NCBI GenBank assembly: GCA_002454045.1
Contig: DKID01000017.1
Location: forward strand, 5,451 to 69,450
From: Nitrospina sp. UBA6727
Lineage (GTDB): Bacteria > Nitrospinota > Nitrospinia > Nitrospinales > VA-1
Reading direction: 5' to 3'
DNA length: 64,000 bases
Below the pieces are notes generated by a model. The model did no database searches. It was not told the origin of the DNA and worked only from the letters and a program-made list of their open reading frames with translations. Of this stretch, positions 32,718 through 41,322 are shown piece after piece (position 1 is the first letter of the stretch; every line of letters starts with the position of its first letter). The position numbers and the translations under genes are program-made.

Positions 32718-32888
32718 ATGCGCCTCTCATTAGTAGAGAGCAACTGCAATGACTTTCTCCGGTTGGCAAAAGTTCGTTTCGTCTTGAAGAGTTCTTCCCC
32801 GTTGTCCCCGCGGCTCGGGGCGGAGGCTCTTCGCTTTGTGCCTACAAAAATCGAGCAAGAATCTCTGCGCATTTTGATGGCGTTGTAA
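32718..32888 (+). CDS. possible 56-residue ORF in the hisI leader
   Basis: The ATG at 32718 opens a frame that ends at TAA 32886-32888, 18 bases before hisI. No Shine-Dalgarno is visible. Its C-terminal part, GAEALRFVPTKIEQESLRIL, recalls the EA...RFVPxKxxEQQ segment of IS110-family transposases, so it may be a degenerate transposase scrap rather than a gene. It also lies in the expected leader of hisI-hisG. It does not look like a His-rich attenuator peptide. Coding status is doubtful. Confidence 0.25.
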   Translation: MRLSLVESNCNDFLRLAKVRFVLKSSSPLSPRLGAEALRFVPTKIEQESLRILMAL

Positions 32889-32906
32889 TGCGCCAAAGGA
32901 GTTTTT

Positions 32907-33278
32907 ATGAAATTGGATTTTGATAAAATGGGCGGCGTCGTCCCGGCTATCATTCAAGATGCGGAAACCGGAAAAGTTCTGATGCTTGCGTACATGAACT
33001 CAACCGCGTGGGAAAAAACTTTTGCAACCGGGAAAGCCTGGTTCTACAGTCGGTCGCGTGACAAGCAATGGATGAAAGGCGAAGAGAGCGGCAACGTGCA
33101 AATCGTTAAAGAAATGTTTGTCGATTGCGACGAAGACACGGTTCTGCTGAAGGTCAAGCAAGTGGGCAACGCCGCTTGTCATAAAGGTTACAACAGTTGT
33201 TTTTTTCGCAAGGTCAACGGTGATGTAAAAATCATCGAGGAAAAAGTTTTCGACCCGGCAAAAGTTTATAAAAAATAA
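32907..33278 (+). CDS. hisI: phosphoribosyl-AMP cyclohydrolase
   Basis: The protein has 123 residues, a stand-alone HisI without the HisE pyrophosphohydrolase domain. It opens the purine ring of PR-AMP in step three of histidine synthesis. Motifs are GVVPAIIQDAETGKVLMLAYMN, AWFYSRSRDKQWMKGEESGN, VDCDEDTVLLKVKQ (metal-binding Asp/Cys) and ACHKGYNSCFFR (Zn-binding Cys). AAAGGAG (32895-32901) gives a strong ribosome-binding site. It is followed by hisG, 29 bases later. The rest of the pathway is elsewhere. Confidence 0.96.
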   Translation: MKLDFDKMGGVVPAIIQDAETGKVLMLAYMNSTAWEKTFATGKAWFYSRSRDKQWMKGEESGNVQIVKEMFVDCDEDTVLLKVKQVGNAACHKGYNSCFFRKVNGDVKIIEEKVFDPAKVYKK

Positions 33279-33307
33279 ATCCGTCACCATCAAAAAGCAG
33301 ACAACCC

Positions 33308-34186
33308 ATGAGCGGTAACGTATTAAAGTTAGGAATTCCCAAAGGCAGTTTGGAAGAAGCAACGGTAAAACTTTTTGGTCGCGCCGGTTACAACATCCGC
33401 ATTCAGAGCCGGTCTTATTTCCCCAGCATCGACGATGACGAAATCGAATGTATGTTGATCCGCGCCCAAGAAATTGCGCGCTATGTGGCGGATGGTGTGC
33501 TGGACGCGGGACTGACCGGCAAAGACTGGATTCTCGAGAACCGAGTTGATGTCGAAGAAATCGCGTCGCTAGTTTATTCGAAGACTTCCGCCCGCCCGGT
33601 GCGCTGGGTGCTGGCTGTCCCCAACGATTCCGCAATCCAATCCGTGAAAGATTTGCAAGGCAAACGGATTGCCACCGAAGTTGTGAACTTAACCACAGAC
33701 TGGCTGAAAAAAAATGGCGTGACCGCCAACGTCGAGTTTTCGTGGGGAGCGACGGAAGTCAAAGCCCCAAAATTGGTGGACGCCATCGTCGAAGTCACCG
33801 AGACCGGGTCTTCCCTCAAAGCCAACAACCTGCGCATCGTGGATACTCTGATGGAATCGACCACGCGCTTCATCATGAACAAGGAAGCCAGCCAGAATAA
33901 ATGGAAGCGCGACAAAGTGAACCGCCTGGTTTTGATGTTGCAGGGAGCCATGACCGCGACGGGTCGAGTTGGGTTGATGATGAATGCGCCGAAAAAAAAT
34001 CTTGCGGCGATAATCAATATTTTGCCGTCGGGGAAAAAACCCACCATCTCCGAACTCAGCGACAAAAACTGGGTGGCGCTGAATGTGATACTCGAAGAAA
34101 AACGGGTGCGGGATATTGTCCCCGATCTTAAAAATGCCGGCGCCGAAGATATCGTTGAATACCCCTTAAATAAAATTATCCACTGA
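33308..34186 (+). CDS. hisG: ATP phosphoribosyltransferase (long form)
   Basis: The protein has 292 residues. It catalyses the first committed step of histidine synthesis, joining ATP and PRPP. The catalytic part shows LKLGIPKGSLEEATVKLFG, YVADGVLDAGLTGKDWI and the PRPP-binding EVTETGSSLKANNLRI. The extra C-terminal 80 residues form the regulatory ACT-like domain of the long form, which binds histidine for feedback inhibition and works without HisZ. It sits in an operon with hisI. Confidence 0.96.
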   Translation: MSGNVLKLGIPKGSLEEATVKLFGRAGYNIRIQSRSYFPSIDDDEIECMLIRAQEIARYVADGVLDAGLTGKDWILENRVDVEEIASLVYSKTSARPVRWVLAVPNDSAIQSVKDLQGKRIATEVVNLTTDWLKKNGVTANVEFSWGATEVKAPKLVDAIVEVTETGSSLKANNLRIVDTLMESTTRFIMNKEASQNKWKRDKVNRLVLMLQGAMTATGRVGLMMNAPKKNLAAIINILPSGKKPTISELSDKNWVALNVILEEKRVRDIVPDLKNAGAEDIVEYPLNKIIH

Positions 34187-34256
34187 CGACCGCCGCGGGA
34201 AAAATGTCGGAACGCGCAGCGCGGTCGACGGCGATGAGTTAAAATTTTATTGCGCG

Positions 34257-34262
34257 TATAAT
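34257..34262 (+). promoter_or_regulatory. candidate -10 element before the proline-rich membrane protein
   Basis: A perfect TATAAT lies 21 bases before ATG 34284. No good -35 was found at 16-18 bases upstream, so this is a weak call based on the -10 alone. Confidence 0.3.
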
Positions 34263-34283
34263 TTTCGTTCCGTTCCGCATTTT

Positions 34284-35003
34284 ATGCAAGAAGACACCGC
34301 ATCGAAAAAGTCGGAAGACGTAGATTTTCCAAACACGGAAAAAAATTTCCCCGCCGGCGCGGAGAAAACTCTACCGGAAAATCCCGAATTGGATTCGCCT
34401 GAGTCCGCCCCCCAGCGTGAAGAACTGCGGGAGGAAACCTCGCCGCCGCACGGGAAAAAAAGATTCGGCGGCGGAAAGATTTTTTTATTCGCGGTCGTTG
34501 TTTTGGCAGGCGCCGGCGGATATTTATATTTCAACAATCTCGTCCCGCCTGAAATTTTCCGCGACATCTTCCCGATACAAAATCCAGACGAACTTTCCGC
34601 GCCGTCCAAAATTTCCGCGACCGATGCGCCTGCCGTCCCCGTTGCGCCCGCCGAACTTTCCGCGCCGCCTGAACCATCGGCCTCCGTAACCGAAACGTCA
34701 CCAACTCCGCCGACCGTTGCGGAAGAAGATATCGCGCCGGAAGTTGCCGATGACCCCGCCGCGGAGTTTGTCGCGGAAAAAGTTTCCGAGACATCGGTTA
34801 TCATCCCGGAACATCCCACCGCCACGCCTGCCGAACATACCTCGCGCGATGAACCCGCCGAACTTCCCGCGGCCGCGGTGGAGCGCAATGAATCCGTCCG
34901 CGCCTATCTCGACTTTATCGAATCGTCGGTGCAGAAGTTGGGGGAATGGGTTAAGGAGGGTTTTGATTTAGGCTGGGATTATGTAACGGAAAAACGCGGG
35001 TAA
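34284..35003 (+). CDS. single-pass membrane protein with Pro/Ala/Glu-rich linker
   Basis: The protein has 239 residues. A charged N-terminal region (residues 1-60, many Glu, Pro and Ser) is followed by a transmembrane helix (KIFLFAVVVLAGAGGYLYF, about 68-87). Next comes a long low-complexity Pro/Ala/Glu/Ser stretch (about 100-210), then a conserved-looking C-terminal amphipathic segment (SVRAYLDFIESSVQKLGEWV). The topology recalls TonB-like or envelope-spanning linker proteins, but the C-terminus lacks a TonB signature. No family is recognised. It is convergent with mqnA, ten bases apart. Confidence 0.65.
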   Translation: MQEDTASKKSEDVDFPNTEKNFPAGAEKTLPENPELDSPESAPQREELREETSPPHGKKRFGGGKIFLFAVVVLAGAGGYLYFNNLVPPEIFRDIFPIQNPDELSAPSKISATDAPAVPVAPAELSAPPEPSASVTETSPTPPTVAEEDIAPEVADDPAAEFVAEKVSETSVIIPEHPTATPAEHTSRDEPAELPAAAVERNESVRAYLDFIESSVQKLGEWVKEGFDLGWDYVTEKRG

Positions 35004-35013
35004 GTTTTCGCCT

Positions 35014-35802
35014 TCAAACAAAACGCAAGGGAAACTTTTTCGCGACCATGCCAAACTCGTGGCAAAGGGATTGAAAATGTACGAGCCCTTGCATTTCTTT
35101 TTCGCCGAGGTCATAACAGATTTTATGCTTGAGATAATCCCGCAACAAAAATACCGGATGGCCGGTTTCACTTGCCTGGGCTTGCGCAATCGCATCTAGG
35201 TTTTGCAGCCCTTCGTGTTTGGCGTCGAGCAAAGTTTGCGTGATGCTCCCGTCCACCTTGACCCCGTCCCGCACCGCGATCACGGCGTGAACAAAAGTTT
35301 TTCCCGTCTGGTTGAACCACTCTTCGCTGAGGTCATAAATCGCCGCGCCTTTTTTGGAAATCCCTAAAGCCTGGTCACCGATGATCAACGCTGCGTCGTG
35401 GTGGTCGAGCATCTTTTCTGGATTGGGTTCGTGCTGGGAAAATTCGAGTTCCGCCGGAAACACGGTGGCGTAAAGTATGCGCAGCAACGCGATGGAAGTT
35501 CGCGAGCGATTATCTACCGCCAAAGATTGGACGGCGTCGAGAGGAACTTTGGAGAGAAGCAACACGGTGCCAACTTTTTTTCGGGAGGCGATGGAAATAT
35601 TCGGCACCATTCGAAAACGGTCGGCGTGTTTTAGATATTCGATGGCGGGAATCATCGCCATATCTAATTGTCCCGCGGACAATTGATCGGCCAGTTGCGC
35701 CGGGGTGTCGTTGCTGATTTCCAGTCCTACTTCCGCGGCGCGTTTCATCAACGGCTTTAAGAGAGGTTGCGAATTTATAAAGTCGTGGATTCCCAACCGC
35801 AA
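35014..35802 (-). CDS. mqnA: chorismate dehydratase (menaquinone, futalosine pathway)
   Basis: The protein has 262 residues. MqnA makes 3-enolpyruvyl-benzoate from chorismate, entering the futalosine route to menaquinone. The periplasmic-binding-protein-like fold shows RLGIHDFINSQPLL at the N-terminus, DMAMIPAIEYLKHADRFRMV, then LAVDNRSRTSIALLRIL and AALIIGDQAL. The usual SYLNTxP motif is replaced here by HDFINSQPL. The gene stands alone, and other mqn genes are not in the window. It implies a menaquinone-based respiratory chain. Confidence 0.9.
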   Translation of the reverse strand: MRLGIHDFINSQPLLKPLMKRAAEVGLEISNDTPAQLADQLSAGQLDMAMIPAIEYLKHADRFRMVPNISIASRKKVGTVLLLSKVPLDAVQSLAVDNRSRTSIALLRILYATVFPAELEFSQHEPNPEKMLDHHDAALIIGDQALGISKKGAAIYDLSEEWFNQTGKTFVHAVIAVRDGVKVDGSITQTLLDAKHEGLQNLDAIAQAQASETGHPVFLLRDYLKHKICYDLGEKEMQGLVHFQSLCHEFGMVAKKFPLRFV

Positions 35803-35826
35803 AGAGCATGCCTCATTCCAAATTGA

Positions 35827-37911
35827 TTACAGAAAAAATGGCGCCATCACCAAGGACACGATGGACATTAGTTTGATCAAAATATTCATCGCGGGACCGG
35901 CGGTGTCCTTGAGCGGGTCGCCCACCGTGTCTCCCACCACCGTCGCGTGATGGGCGGGCGAGCCCTTGCCGCCTAGGTTTCCGGCTTCCACATATTTTTT
36001 CGCGTTGTCCCAAGCGCCGCCGCCGTTGGACATGAACAGCGCCAACATGACGCCGGAAAGTGTCGCCCCCATCAACATTCCGCCGAGTGCTTCCGCGCCC
36101 AGCAACCAACCGATGATGATGGGACTAAGTCCTGCCACCACGCCCGGCGCGATCATTTCTTTCAACGCCGCTTGCGTGCTGATGTCGATGCACCGCGCGC
36201 TGTCTGGCTTGGCGGTGCCTTCCATCAGTCCCGGAATTTCGCGGAACTGGCGGCGGATTTCTTCCACCATCGTCATCGCGGCTTCGCCCACCGAAGTCAT
36301 GGTGAGGGAGGCGACGTAAAATGGAATCACTCCGCCTAAAAAGACGCCGATGATGACCGTCGTTTTGGTGATGTCGATGGAGTCGATGTTCGCCGCCTGG
36401 GTGAACGCCGCGAACAAGGCGAGCGCTGTCAAGGCTGCGGAACCGATGGCGAAACCTTTGCCGATGGCGGCGGTGGTGTTGCCCACTTGGTCTAGCCCGT
36501 CGGTGATCTTGCGGGTCTCTTCTCCCAGTCCCGCCATCTGGGAGATTCCGCCGGCGTTGTCGGCGATGGGTCCGTATGCGTCAACCGACATGGTGATTCC
36601 CACCGTTGCCAACATTCCCACGGCGGCGAGGGCGACTCCGTAAAGTCCGGCGAATTCGGCGCTCACAAAAATCGTCAAGACGATGATGAGGATTGGCACG
36701 ACGCAACTTTCCATTGCGATGGCGAGCCCGGTGATCATCACCGTTGCGACGCCTGTTTTGCTTGCTTCGGCGATGCGGATAACGGGTTTGCTTGCTGTGT
36801 AATATTCGGTGATTAGTCCGATGCCGATGCCTGCCAGACAGCCGAACAGCAGGGCGATGAAGATGCCGGAAGGTAAGCCCATAACTTTAATCAGGAAAAA
36901 AGAAACGAACAGCATGGTGCCGGCGCTGATGAAGGTGCAGTTGCGAAGCGCGGCGGACGGGTTCATGTTTCCTAATTTACTCATGGCGCGGATTCCCAGT
37001 GCGGACGCGACGAGACCGATCATCGCTATCAAAATTGGCAACGCCATGTATTCGAATTTCATGCTCGCCATTCCTGCGCCGAGGGCGATGGTCGCGATCA
37101 TGGAGCCGCAGTAGGATTCAAAAATATCCGCGCCTAAGCCCGCCGTGTCGCCAACGCAGTCGCCAACGTTGTCGGCGATGACACCTGGGTTGCGGGGGTC
37201 GTCTTCGGGAATTCCGGCTTCCAATTTGCCGACCAAGTCGGAACCGACGTCGGCGGTTTTGGTGTAGATGCCTCCGCCGACGCGCGCGAACAGGGCGATG
37301 GAGCTGGCGCCCATGGCGAATCCGCTGACGACGCTGATTGAGTCGCCGCGACCGAATAGTGCGAACAATCCGCCGACGCCGATCAAGCCCAGGCTGGCGA
37401 CGCAAAGTCCCATCACGGCGCCGCCGTTGAACGCGATGTTGAGGGCTTTCGCTTGGCCGCCGTCTGCCGCGGCTTGGGAGGTTCGCACGCCGGCGGCGGT
37501 CGCCGCGTTCATGCCGAAATATCCCGCGAGCATGGAGCATCCCGCCCCGGTTGCGTAGGCGATTGCGGTCCACAATCCTATCCACACGCCTTTTTGTATG
37601 GAGATTAAAATGAGTAGCAGGATGAACACGCCGCCGACGAAGTAGCCGAGTATTTTGTATTCTCGGGAGAGGAAAACCATTGCGCCTTCGTGGATGGCGT
37701 CGGCGATCTCGGTCATTTTTTCATTCCCCGCGGGTTCGTCGTCCACGCTTTCAAAAATTTTCCAGGCGGTGACGAGCCCGAACAATCCGAACAGAACTGC
37801 GAGGTAGACGAATTGTTGCGATGCGTCAAAAGTTGCCATCACCAGATACAGAATCATGGCGACGCCGATGAAGATTATTTCTCCTTTGTGTTCCGATAAC
37901 ATTCTGTTCAA
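35827..37911 (-). CDS. hppA: membrane-bound ion-translocating pyrophosphatase
   Basis: The protein has 694 residues with about 16 transmembrane helices. It couples pyrophosphate hydrolysis to H+ or Na+ pumping. Active-site motifs include the acidic loop GGGIYTKTADVGSDLVGKLE, DPRNPGVIADNVGDCVGDTA and the C-terminal KYVEAGNLGGKGSPAHHATV with GDTVGDPLKDT. In GNTTAAIGKGFAIGSAALTA the residue after GNTTA is Ala rather than Lys, the marker of the K+-dependent subgroup, which includes Na+ pumps. Its ATG overlaps the stop of pth by four bases, so translation is coupled. It may supply or use pyrophosphate together with PPDK. Confidence 0.96.
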   Translation of the reverse strand: MNRMLSEHKGEIIFIGVAMILYLVMATFDASQQFVYLAVLFGLFGLVTAWKIFESVDDEPAGNEKMTEIADAIHEGAMVFLSREYKILGYFVGGVFILLLILISIQKGVWIGLWTAIAYATGAGCSMLAGYFGMNAATAAGVRTSQAAADGGQAKALNIAFNGGAVMGLCVASLGLIGVGGLFALFGRGDSISVVSGFAMGASSIALFARVGGGIYTKTADVGSDLVGKLEAGIPEDDPRNPGVIADNVGDCVGDTAGLGADIFESYCGSMIATIALGAGMASMKFEYMALPILIAMIGLVASALGIRAMSKLGNMNPSAALRNCTFISAGTMLFVSFFLIKVMGLPSGIFIALLFGCLAGIGIGLITEYYTASKPVIRIAEASKTGVATVMITGLAIAMESCVVPILIIVLTIFVSAEFAGLYGVALAAVGMLATVGITMSVDAYGPIADNAGGISQMAGLGEETRKITDGLDQVGNTTAAIGKGFAIGSAALTALALFAAFTQAANIDSIDITKTTVIIGVFLGGVIPFYVASLTMTSVGEAAMTMVEEIRRQFREIPGLMEGTAKPDSARCIDISTQAALKEMIAPGVVAGLSPIIIGWLLGAEALGGMLMGATLSGVMLALFMSNGGGAWDNAKKYVEAGNLGGKGSPAHHATVVGDTVGDPLKDTAGPAMNILIKLMSIVSLVMAPFFL

Positions 37912-38465
37912 TCCTCCGTTGGTTGTGATCGTTCGCTCATTTTTTTGAGTACCGCTTGCACCGCTTGCACCGCTTGTTCCATGACATCGTTCAGCAGACT
38001 TAAATCTTTTTCGTCGAACGGGGACAGCACGTAATCGACGATGTCGTCTTTATCTTCGGGGCGACCGATTCCCACGCGGACTCGCGCAAATTCTCCGGTC
38101 TGTATTGATTGGATGGTTGACCGAATTCCGAGTTGCCCGCCGTCGCCGCCGCGGAACTTTTTTTTGATTCTGCCGAGCGGAAGGTCGATGTCGTCGTGAA
38201 TCACCAACAATTTTTCGGGGGCAAGGTTGAAGGCGGCGAGCAACGACTTCGCCGCTTTGCCGCTCTCGTTCATATAGGTCATCGGTTTTGCTATGACAAC
38301 TTCGCGCCCTTCCCCTTTTCCCCTTCCATACACGGAGCGATGTTTGCGGCAGTCCAGCCGAATATTATATTTTTCGGCGAGGTTATCTATCACCAAAAAC
38401 CCGGCGTTGTGTCGCGTCAGTTCGTAGCGTGGTCCGGGATTGCCCAAGCCTAAAATCAGAAACAC
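37908..38465 (-). CDS. pth: peptidyl-tRNA hydrolase
   Basis: The protein has 185 residues. It releases peptides from peptidyl-tRNA that drops off ribosomes. Motifs are LGLGNPGPRYELTRHNAGF (catalytic His), KPMTYMNESGKA (Asn), VIHDDIDLPLGRI (Asp) and FRGGDGGQLGIRSTIQ, where GGxGGQxGIRS replaces the usual GGHNGLKSI. An Ala/Val/Gln repeat (QAVQAVQAV) precedes the C-terminus. It lies between rplY (six bases upstream) and hppA (four-base overlap) in one transcript. Confidence 0.96.
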   Translation of the reverse strand: MFLILGLGNPGPRYELTRHNAGFLVIDNLAEKYNIRLDCRKHRSVYGRGKGEGREVVIAKPMTYMNESGKAAKSLLAAFNLAPEKLLVIHDDIDLPLGRIKKKFRGGDGGQLGIRSTIQSIQTGEFARVRVGIGRPEDKDDIVDYVLSPFDEKDLSLLNDVMEQAVQAVQAVLKKMSERSQPTED

Positions 38466-38471
38466 TTTTTG

Positions 38472-39110
38472 TTAGCCGTCTTCTTTATTTGCAGTAGCGT
38501 CCGCCGGTGCGTCATCGGTGGCTTCGGCTTCTACTGCTTCCTCGACTTCAAGTTTTTCCTCTTTCACTTTTTCTTCGTGAATCGTCAACACGACATCGGT
38601 GGGGAGGTTGATAATCTCCACGTCTTCGCCGACGACAAGGTCGGACACGTGAATCACTTGATTGAGTTGCACTTCGTCCATGGGCAACTCAATTTTTTCC
38701 GGGATGTTTTTGGGGATGCTTTCTATTTCCAGCAGGCGGATGATATGGTTGATCACTCCGCCCTGCTTTTCGCCCGGGGCAGCGCCCACCAGCGCGATGG
38801 GAACCTTGACGCGGATTTTTTTCGTCACGTCAACTTCCAGAAAATCCGCGTGCAACCAGTCTGGTTTTAACGGATGAGTTTGATATTCTTTCAACACCAC
38901 GTTCCGACTGGCATCCCCTCCGACGTTGAGTTGAATCAAAGCATTGCGGCCATTTTTTTCGAGGAGTTTTTTTAGTTCCTTAGGGTCGACAATCAGGTTG
39001 AGGTTGTCTTTCAATCCATACAACACCGCCGGCATCGCTTCATCGTTTCGAACATCCCGCGTGGCAGATTTGCCGGTCGCCTTCCTTAATTTTCCCGCTA
39101 GAACTGACAT
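38472..39110 (-). CDS. rplY: ribosomal protein bL25, CTC (long) form
   Basis: The protein has 212 residues from ATG 39110, preceded by GGAGTATAGA. It has the N-terminal 5S rRNA-binding bL25 domain (GKSATRDVRNDEAMPAVLYG) and the TL5/CTC C-terminal domain (KIRVKVPIALVGAAPGEKQGG). An acidic Ala/Glu/Thr-rich tail (about residues 185-212) follows. The long form is typical of many bacteria outside enterics. It is part of the conserved prs-rplY-pth order. Confidence 0.95.
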   Translation of the reverse strand: MSVLAGKLRKATGKSATRDVRNDEAMPAVLYGLKDNLNLIVDPKELKKLLEKNGRNALIQLNVGGDASRNVVLKEYQTHPLKPDWLHADFLEVDVTKKIRVKVPIALVGAAPGEKQGGVINHIIRLLEIESIPKNIPEKIELPMDEVQLNQVIHVSDLVVGEDVEIINLPTDVVLTIHEEKVKEEKLEVEEAVEAEATDDAPADATANKEDG

Positions 39111-39183
39111 TCTATACTCCAATCTGGGTGACGAAATCCGGGCGCTTCACGTAAAATTTATAACGGACGACGCGGCGGATTTT

Positions 39184-40149
39184 TCATTCTTTGGTTGAGT
39201 CGAATAACGAACTGATCGAGGTTTCTTCGTGAATCCTCAAAATAGCTTCGCCCAGCAACGGCGCGATAGAAAGCACTTTGATCATCGGGTCTTGCTCCAG
39301 CCCGTTTGTCAAAGGAATGCTGTCCGTCGTCGCCACCGACTTCAACGGCGAGTTGCGGATTCTTTCCACCGCGGGACCGGAGAGAACTGGATGAGAGCAG
39401 CAGGCGTGAACTTCGCGCGCGCCCGCTTCCAACAAAGCGTCCGTTGCTTCCATCAAAGTCCCGGCGGTGTCAATCATGTCGTCCACGATGAACGCCACCT
39501 TGTCTTTTACATCGCCGATGATGTTCATGGCTTTGGCTTCGTTGGCGATGTCGCGGCGTTTATCGATGATGGCCAGGGAGGTTTCCAGCCTTTTGGCAAA
39601 TGCTCTGGCTCGTTCTACTCCTCCGGCGTCGGGTGAAATTACGATCAAATTTGGCAAACCAAGTTTGCGAATGTATTTGATCATAACATTCATCGCGAAC
39701 AGATGGTCGACGGGAATATTGAAAAACCCTTGGATTTGTCCGGCGTGCAAATCCATCGTCAACACCCGATCCGTCCCCGCTGTCTCGAGAATATCGGCGA
39801 TGAGTTTGGAAGTGATCGGCACCCTTGGTTCGCATTTACGATCTTGACGTCCGTAGCCGTAATAGGGGATTACCGCGGTGATCCGTTCTGCCGACGACCG
39901 GCGCAAGGCGTCGATCATGATTAGCAGTTCCATTAAGTTGGTGTTGCCCGGAGAACATGTCGGCTGAATAACGAAGACGTCACTGCCGCGAACATTTTCT
40001 TTAATGCGCACAAAAATCTCGCGGTCGGAGAAGTCGTGGATCACCGCGTCGCCCAAGGGGATACTGAGATATTTACAAATATTTTTTGCTAGTAGCGGAT
40101 TCGCCCGACCGGAAAAAATAAGCATCCGCCTGTTGTCGCTGAAATACAT
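39184..40149 (-). CDS. prs: ribose-phosphate pyrophosphokinase
   Basis: The protein has 321 residues. It makes PRPP from ribose 5-phosphate and ATP, the substrate for HisG and Apt in this window. Motifs are IHDFSDREIFVRIKENVRG, VIPYYGYGRQDRK (ATP site), TMDLHAGQIQGFF and the PRPP loop IVDDMIDTAGTL. ATG 40149 adds eight residues before the conserved MLIFSGRANPLLA, and a start at 40125 is an alternative. tRNA-Gln lies 25 bases upstream on the same strand. Confidence 0.96.
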   Translation of the reverse strand: MYFSDNRRMLIFSGRANPLLAKNICKYLSIPLGDAVIHDFSDREIFVRIKENVRGSDVFVIQPTCSPGNTNLMELLIMIDALRRSSAERITAVIPYYGYGRQDRKCEPRVPITSKLIADILETAGTDRVLTMDLHAGQIQGFFNIPVDHLFAMNVMIKYIRKLGLPNLIVISPDAGGVERARAFAKRLETSLAIIDKRRDIANEAKAMNIIGDVKDKVAFIVDDMIDTAGTLMEATDALLEAGAREVHACCSHPVLSGPAVERIRNSPLKSVATTDSIPLTNGLEQDPMIKVLSIAPLLGEAILRIHEETSISSLFDSTKE

Positions 40150-40174
40150 GCTCTAAAAAATTCCTCGTAAAATC

Positions 40175-40250
40175 TGGCTGGGGCGGGAGGACTCGAACCT
40201 CCGAATGCAGGAATCAAAATCCTGTGTCTTAGCCACTTGACGACGCCCCA
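40175..40250 (-). tRNA. tRNA-Gln(TTG)
   Basis: The 76-base reverse-strand cloverleaf has acceptor TGGGGCG/CGCCCCA, anticodon stem CAGGA/TCCTG with loop TTTTGAT (anticodon TTG), T-arm CGGAGGTTCGAGTCCTCC and encoded CCA. The U1:A72 weak first pair is the glutamine identity feature. It sits between ispE and prs, the same place as in many Proteobacteria and relatives. Confidence 0.96.
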
Positions 40251-40395
40251 AAGTGTACAACTCAACTCGCGCGCGACCACCAACTTCTCGCCTTCACGGC
40301 TAGTGGCGGAGAGCCTCCGCCGGCAACTTACCGCGCTTCATCCTGCGCGCAAACGTTCACGCCCGGCAGAATGAGATTGCTATCCGCCGCCGCGG

Positions 40396-41322
40396 TTAGT
40401 GGGCTAGCATTTCCTCGGGATATAATTCGGACAAGTTGACAATGTTTTCAGCCAAAAAAAGGCTGAACTTTTCATCCTTCAACCGGGCGTATGCAGTTTT
40501 CGCTGTTTCGAGATTGTCAAAAAGGCCAAAGACGGTGGAGCCACTTCCTGAAAGGAGCGCCCCCTTTGCGCCGGAAGCAAGGATCCGTTTTTTTATCGCA
40601 AAAATCTCTGGATACTCACGGAATACAACAGGTTCCAGATCATTGACCCAAGCCGCCCCTAGCTGGGCGAACTCCGACCGCAAGAGAAAATTTTTCAGGA
40701 TGCTAATATTATTTTTTTGTTTTGTCAACTTCAAATTTAGGTTTCCATACACCCGGGTTGTGGACAATGGGAATCCGGGATAAACCATCAGAATATAAAA
40801 CTTGGCGGGACTATTTATCGGCTCCAGAATTTCCCCGCGGCCTTTGCCTATCGCGCAGGGGGAGAGCAGGAAAAACGGCACATCGGAACCTAGTTCGGAC
40901 GCCACCAAAATCAAATCTTCCCGCGGCAATTTCAAGTTCCACAAAACGTTGAGCCCTAACAAAATTCCGGCGGCGTTGCCGCTACCTCCGCCTAGTCCCG
41001 CCCCATGCGGAATATTTTTTTTTAAGTGGATCCTTGCTCCCTTGCATCGTTTAGGAAAATGGGTTTGCAACAAGCGGGCGGCTTTGATGATCAGGTTTCC
41101 GTCGTCGTTGGGAATGTCCGGATGATCGCAGGTCAGTTCCAATCCATCGGCGATGCATTCGATTTGAATTTCATCGCACCAACTCACCATTTGCAACAGG
41201 GTTTCGAGTTCGTGAAAACCGTCTTCGCGTTTGCCCAAAATATGTAGCCCGAGATTTATTTTTGCGGGAGTTTTGAAAGCGAGCGCGACGGGGAAGGTTG
41301 TCGTGGAGGGGTAGGTCGTCAT
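40396..41322 (-). CDS. ispE: 4-diphosphocytidyl-2-C-methyl-D-erythritol kinase
   Basis: The protein has 308 residues from ATG 41322. It is a GHMP kinase that phosphorylates CDP-ME in the MEP isoprenoid pathway. Motifs are KTPAKINLGLHILGKREDGFHE (substrate site), the ATP loop IPHGAGLGGGSGNAAG, and GALLSGSGSTVFGLF. The frame extends 57 codons upstream inside the lolB-like gene, but those residues are not family sequence. ATG 41322 overlaps the upstream stop by four bases (ATGA). Its isoprenoid output serves menaquinone side chains and possibly the CrtI-like enzymes. Confidence 0.95.
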   Translation of the reverse strand: MTTYPSTTTFPVALAFKTPAKINLGLHILGKREDGFHELETLLQMVSWCDEIQIECIADGLELTCDHPDIPNDDGNLIIKAARLLQTHFPKRCKGARIHLKKNIPHGAGLGGGSGNAAGILLGLNVLWNLKLPREDLILVASELGSDVPFFLLSPCAIGKGRGEILEPINSPAKFYILMVYPGFPLSTTRVYGNLNLKLTKQKNNISILKNFLLRSEFAQLGAAWVNDLEPVVFREYPEIFAIKKRILASGAKGALLSGSGSTVFGLFDNLETAKTAYARLKDEKFSLFLAENIVNLSELYPEEMLAH

